Below are positions 60,719-64,000 of a stretch of 64,000 nt of DNA, in pieces; position 1 is the stretch's first letter; the number at the start of each line of letters is the position of its first letter. Source of the DNA: Pseudeuparius sepicola (Eukaryota > Arthropoda > Insecta > Coleoptera > Anthribidae); assembly GCA_963920635.1 (NCBI GenBank), contig OY987298.1, positions 4,745,691-4,809,690 of the forward strand, read 5' to 3'. The position numbers were made by a program, and so were the translations under genes. The notes below the pieces were generated by a model that saw only the letters and a program-made list of their open reading frames with translations, was not told the DNA's origin and did not search any database.

Positions 60719-61335
60719 TACAGGGTGGCCCATCCAAGCGGAAAAAGTGTGCTACGTGGAGACACGTTAACATAAAATCGTCATTAAAAAAATGAGATTG
60801 TAGTAACAATTAAGGGGAATTCGAGGGTGTACCCTAATTTTGTATATGGGGGTCGGTAAAAAAGTTATCGCGAAAAAACATTTTTTGTAAAATAAAAAAA
60901 TATATTTTTTTACCTACACATCCATTAGAGAACCTTTAAGTAGTATTCCCGAATATTCAGTTTTTAATATAACTTCCGGTTATAGCGGAAATGAAAGTGG
61001 TTTTCTCTATTTTACAACTTACACATTTCTCTTAACCATCACAGGATTCCGTTTTTAATTCTGAATCCAACGATATATAATTTGACCTAATTATCTCCAA
61101 CCGTTTCCGAGATATTTATCAGAGAAGCTCCATCAAACTAGATACATGGTGTCATGGTCGGTGTCTGATGTTCGATCTAAGTAGGCCAAACAATAAAACC
61201 AAATTTATGACAAATCAAGTCAGCCATGATAATAAAACTGACAAGCGAGTAGGCTGTCAATTCAATATTTCTATTTACGTGTCAGATTAGTCTAAAATTT
61301 TGTTGCTGAAGCTGTTAGTAGTTGCAGTTTAAAAA

Positions 61336-61914
61336 ATGTTTTCGAAAGAAGAATGCTGTGATATTTTAGAGATCTTCATCAAAAATGATAAAAGATACGT
61401 AGAAACTTTGAGGGAATATTCTCGTAAATATCCAAATAGAAATGTTCCGAGTGCTTCATTTATATGTAACCTGTATCGAAGATTCAGATCGACAGGAAGT
61501 GTGATTAGCAAGAGAAAAAAAGGGTTTAGAATTAGTGAGGACGAGAGAGAACGAATTTTAAATTATTTCAGAAGAAATAACGAAAAATCTCAGAGAGATG
61601 CAGCGAGAGACTTACAAATTCCCCGGTCTACAATACAAAGGGTAATGAAATTAAGCAAGTTTAAAGCCTTCAAAATATTACCTGTTCAAAGGCTATTCCC
61701 TGGAGATGTTGCAAGAAGACTGGAATATTGTCAAACAATGTTAAACTTTTATTTTGCAAGAGGTGGAGCTGGATTTTTTAAACAAATTATTTGGTTCGAT
61801 GAAGCTACATTTACAACGGCGGGAATATACAACCGGAAAATAGTATATTTTGGTCTGTTGACAATCCACGGGCATTTCGTGAAGTTGTGAAATCCGGCAG
61901 AAATTGCGTGAGTG
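61336..61914 (+). pseudogene. Mariner-like transposase, 5' part
   Basis: It opens MFSKEECCDILEIFIKNDKR and HPNR-type KYPNRNVPSASFICNLYRRF, the insect DUF4817-type helix-turn-helix. This is followed by a linker (RISEDERERILNYFRRNN), a second helix-turn-helix (RDAARDLQIPRSTIQRVMK) and FKQIIWFDEATFTTAGIYNR with the first catalytic D. A one-base loss near 61849 moves the reading into the frame FWSVDNPRAFREVVKSGRN. The frame then stops at the LTR insertion point, 61914. The ATG is well placed, about 600 bp from the terminus. Confidence 0.92.
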
Positions 61915-63709
61915 TGTTACGTGTGAATTTAAGCACCTTAAATTTCCAATAAAAGGTTTTATTTCATTAATACTCTTTAATAAATTCATGGTATTTTTAA
62001 TTTTATTTTTGGTGAATCCGCCGGGTTATCTGCTGCCTCGCATAATTCGGTAGAAATATGTTCAAAAAAAAATTCCTGAAATAAAATGATAATGTTATCG
62101 TAGGTGTATTTATTGCCGAATTTAAACTTACCTTAGTTTTGTCGAGGTTGTTCATTATTTATTTCGTTCTGGGAGTTACCTTGCAGTATTCGTCCTCTTC
62201 ATGGTTGTTTATTTACGTTTATATAGCTAAGTTTATATTGATAATTTCGGAAATCCTTTTGTTGTAACCGGTTCAGTATTCCTGTAAGAAAATTAACACT
62301 CATTTTCTTTCGATTTGTACTTGTTGATAATAGAAATTTTGATTGGGAAAGACTCCAGAAAACACTATCACAACGGGGTTATATGTGAATGGTATATCGG
62401 AATTTAAAACATCGAATAAATAGGTACTTACCTTGTTGGCTTTTTAGGGCTATTTAATTAGCGAATTTCGGTTATTTGTGTTATTTCTCTGGCACAATAA
62501 TTATTGTTGTAAATAATTGTTATTGTCGTGGGCATTTGAAATGTCAGTTCTTTGACACAGTCAAACGTCAATGTCGAAGGGTTGTCAAATGTCATTTATC
62601 CATCACTTAGATATCTCTGCTGATTGGCCAAGGAAGTTATGGTTTCTGATTGGCGATCGACAGAGGTCTTCTCTCTTGGGGCGCTTGCGCTCTCTCTCTC
62701 CAAATCCGCCGGCTAGCACGTTTGGTTCGTGAAGTGGTTGTTTCGAATTTAATGGAGTTTGAAGAAATTTTGGGGCTCCACTCGTTTTGAGGATTTTTTT
62801 TAAACAACGTTTCCGGATAGCACAGTGAAATGCACTAGTAAAGTGCGATCGTATGTTGTGTTTAACCGCCTTAATTGGGATGTGACTTCACAAACTACGT
62901 ATCGGTGAGTTTGACCTTCAAATGACGACTTCTTCAAGTTGACGTTGTTGTTGTTGTTTTTTTTTCTAGACTGGCGAAGTGCTTCTACCAACCAATAGCA
63001 CTTAATTGCTTTCATTTTCAGTATCAATAATAATTATTGTTAGCGCGACAACTCCCTTGTCTATTTGGAAACCCTTTCCGTCAAGTGAGTAATAAATAGG
63101 TTAGATTTTTCCTTTCAATATAAGTACTAATTTCAGAATTAAGATCGTGAGTACCGTTGCCTGGTGAAACAGGGTGTCTCGAATAAAACTTGGATTGTTA
63201 TTGTGGAAAGGTAATCTGTTAAATGGTTTATTTATTTTTCCTAAAATGAAGGAACTATTTTAGGGTTTTTGAATGTGGATAATAGTAATTTTGGGCTTGC
63301 CTACCTACCTAGGGGTTGCCTGATATAATACCAGAGGTGTACCTACTTGCCTTTGTCAGCTGAGACCGCTGGCAACCTTCGCTTTTGTACTTACATACCG
63401 GTACCGCTAAGTATCCTGATAAAATTTAAGAATACAAATAGGTGTTAAAAGAGCACTCAGTAGCTGTTAGATTAATTTTTTTTTCTGATAAGGTTTATTA
63501 AAGCTTCTCGAGCTTTATACCCAAATTTTGTAATATATTGTAAAAAAAAACTGTGTAAATAGATAATTAAGGAAGGGGGTCCAAGATCGTTATTGAAATC
63601 TATTTGTTTAAAATAATACCTCCCCTAAAAGTACAGAACTCATGCTCTCTAGTTAGTTAAATCTGGGAGAAAATTGTGACGGCGGTTCTGCGCTTGTGAA
63701 CCCGTTACA
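61915..63709. mobile_element. Solo LTR, 1795 bp, with AGTG target duplication
   Basis: It starts TGTTAC and ends GTTACA, the TG...CA boundary of LTR retrotransposons, and is flanked by AGTG on both sides (61911-61914 and 63710-63713). Removing it with one AGTG rejoins the transposase exactly in frame (NCVS then VWCGIVGNF). No gag-pol sequence lies inside, so it is a solo LTR left by LTR-LTR recombination, or less likely a non-autonomous LTR-like element. A 4-bp duplication fits Ty3/gypsy-type elements. Confidence 0.88.
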
Positions 63710-64000
63710 AGTGTTTGGTGCGGAATTGTTGGAAATTTTATAATGGGCCCTCTATTTTATTCAGGAAGTATGACAAGTAGGAAATACCTACATTTAATCC
63801 AGAACGAATTGGAACAATACTTTGACCAGTTGCCATTAATTTTTCTTAACCAACTCCAAGAAAGACAATTATTATGGCAGCAAGATGGCGCTTCCTTCCA
63901 TAACTGTGGGCCCATAACGGAATTTTTGAACAATTCGTTTGAAAATTGGATTGGTAAACATGGAACGATAAGGTGGCCGCCACGTAGTCCAGATTTAACC
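63710..64000 (+). pseudogene. Mariner-like transposase, 3' part (runs off the window)
   Basis: From the second AGTG the frame reads VWCGIVGNFIMGPLFYSGS, LWQQDGASFHNCGP with the second catalytic D, and TIRWPPRSPDLT, whose aspartate is the third acidic position (35 residues after the second by my count). It continues beyond base 64000. Together with 61336-61914 it gives one near-complete transposase broken by one base loss and the LTR. Confidence 0.92.

Larger units (their letters stand above)
60719..64000 (+). mobile_element. Mariner-like element, left end and most of the body
   Basis: The left end TACAGGGTGGCCCATCC (60719) belongs to the TACAGGGTG group. The transposase gene begins at 61336 and runs out of the window on the right, so the right terminus is not visible. 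An LTR-type insertion (61915-63709) splits the gene. The subterminal ACTTCCGGTTATA motif near 60975 also appears in the left arm of the 10-12 kb palindrome (about 10312). Confidence 0.88.

Overview
The window is eukaryotic, AT-rich and almost certainly from an insect, although the order cannot be fixed from sequence alone. Support comes from the mix of mobile elements: mariner-like elements with TACAGGGTG ends and the insect-type N-terminal transposase domain, hAT, pogo-like and P-type elements, a Penelope-like retroelement, Ty3/gypsy debris and satellite DNA, with GT-AG introns in the transposase genes. No intact host protein-coding gene was found. The window is a deep, nested transposon and satellite landscape.

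Layout. 1-9257 is a 148-bp satellite array with internal block duplication. 10.2-12.9 kb is a 2.67-kb palindrome built around a mariner-type element with very long inverted arms. 12.9-23.7 kb holds a Penelope fragment, several foldback elements and MITEs, and two decayed mariner-like elements (14394-15460, 19728-22102). 23776-26883 is a whole hAT element with 8-bp target duplications; it carries a foldback and a dimeric tRNA-like retroelement that has its own 14-bp target duplication. A perfect 7-bp microsatellite follows (26935-27569), then a non-autonomous hAT whose ends are packed with TCTTG/CAAGA motifs (27917-29500), inserted in GC-richer, probably ancestral, sequence. 30-39 kb holds a cluster of same-strand TGACG motifs, a THAP/DDE pseudogene, a 1.28-kb DNA transposon with a spliced transposase remnant, a gypsy RT scrap, a Penelope RT, a hAT deletion derivative and a foldback with a self-templated inverted insertion at one end.

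39881-42721 is a seven-copy 406-bp tandem array, 44591-45550 a six-copy 160-bp array, and 46.0-48.2 kb a roughly 261-bp array interrupted by a Tc1-type foldback MITE. 48933-53735 is an almost complete 4.8-kb P-type element (THAP-domain transposase, four exons, 8-bp target duplication, terminal inverted repeats) inserted in one arm of a foldback. 55-64 kb holds a THAP remnant, a decayed mariner-like transposase split by a MITE, a pogo-like deletion derivative, and a mariner-like element whose transposase is interrupted by a 1795-bp solo LTR with a 4-bp target duplication.

Taken together, several insertions can be ordered in time from nesting alone. Nothing here is a new enzymatic system that I can defend. 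The best leads are the P-type element, the nested palindrome, the dimeric tRNA-like element, and structural scars that record how ends were copied or repaired. Interspersed GC-richer blocks (27.6-27.9, 29.5-30.0, 33.6-34.0, 45.6-46.0, 48.2-48.5, 53.8-54.4 kb) are the most plausible surviving non-transposon sequence.
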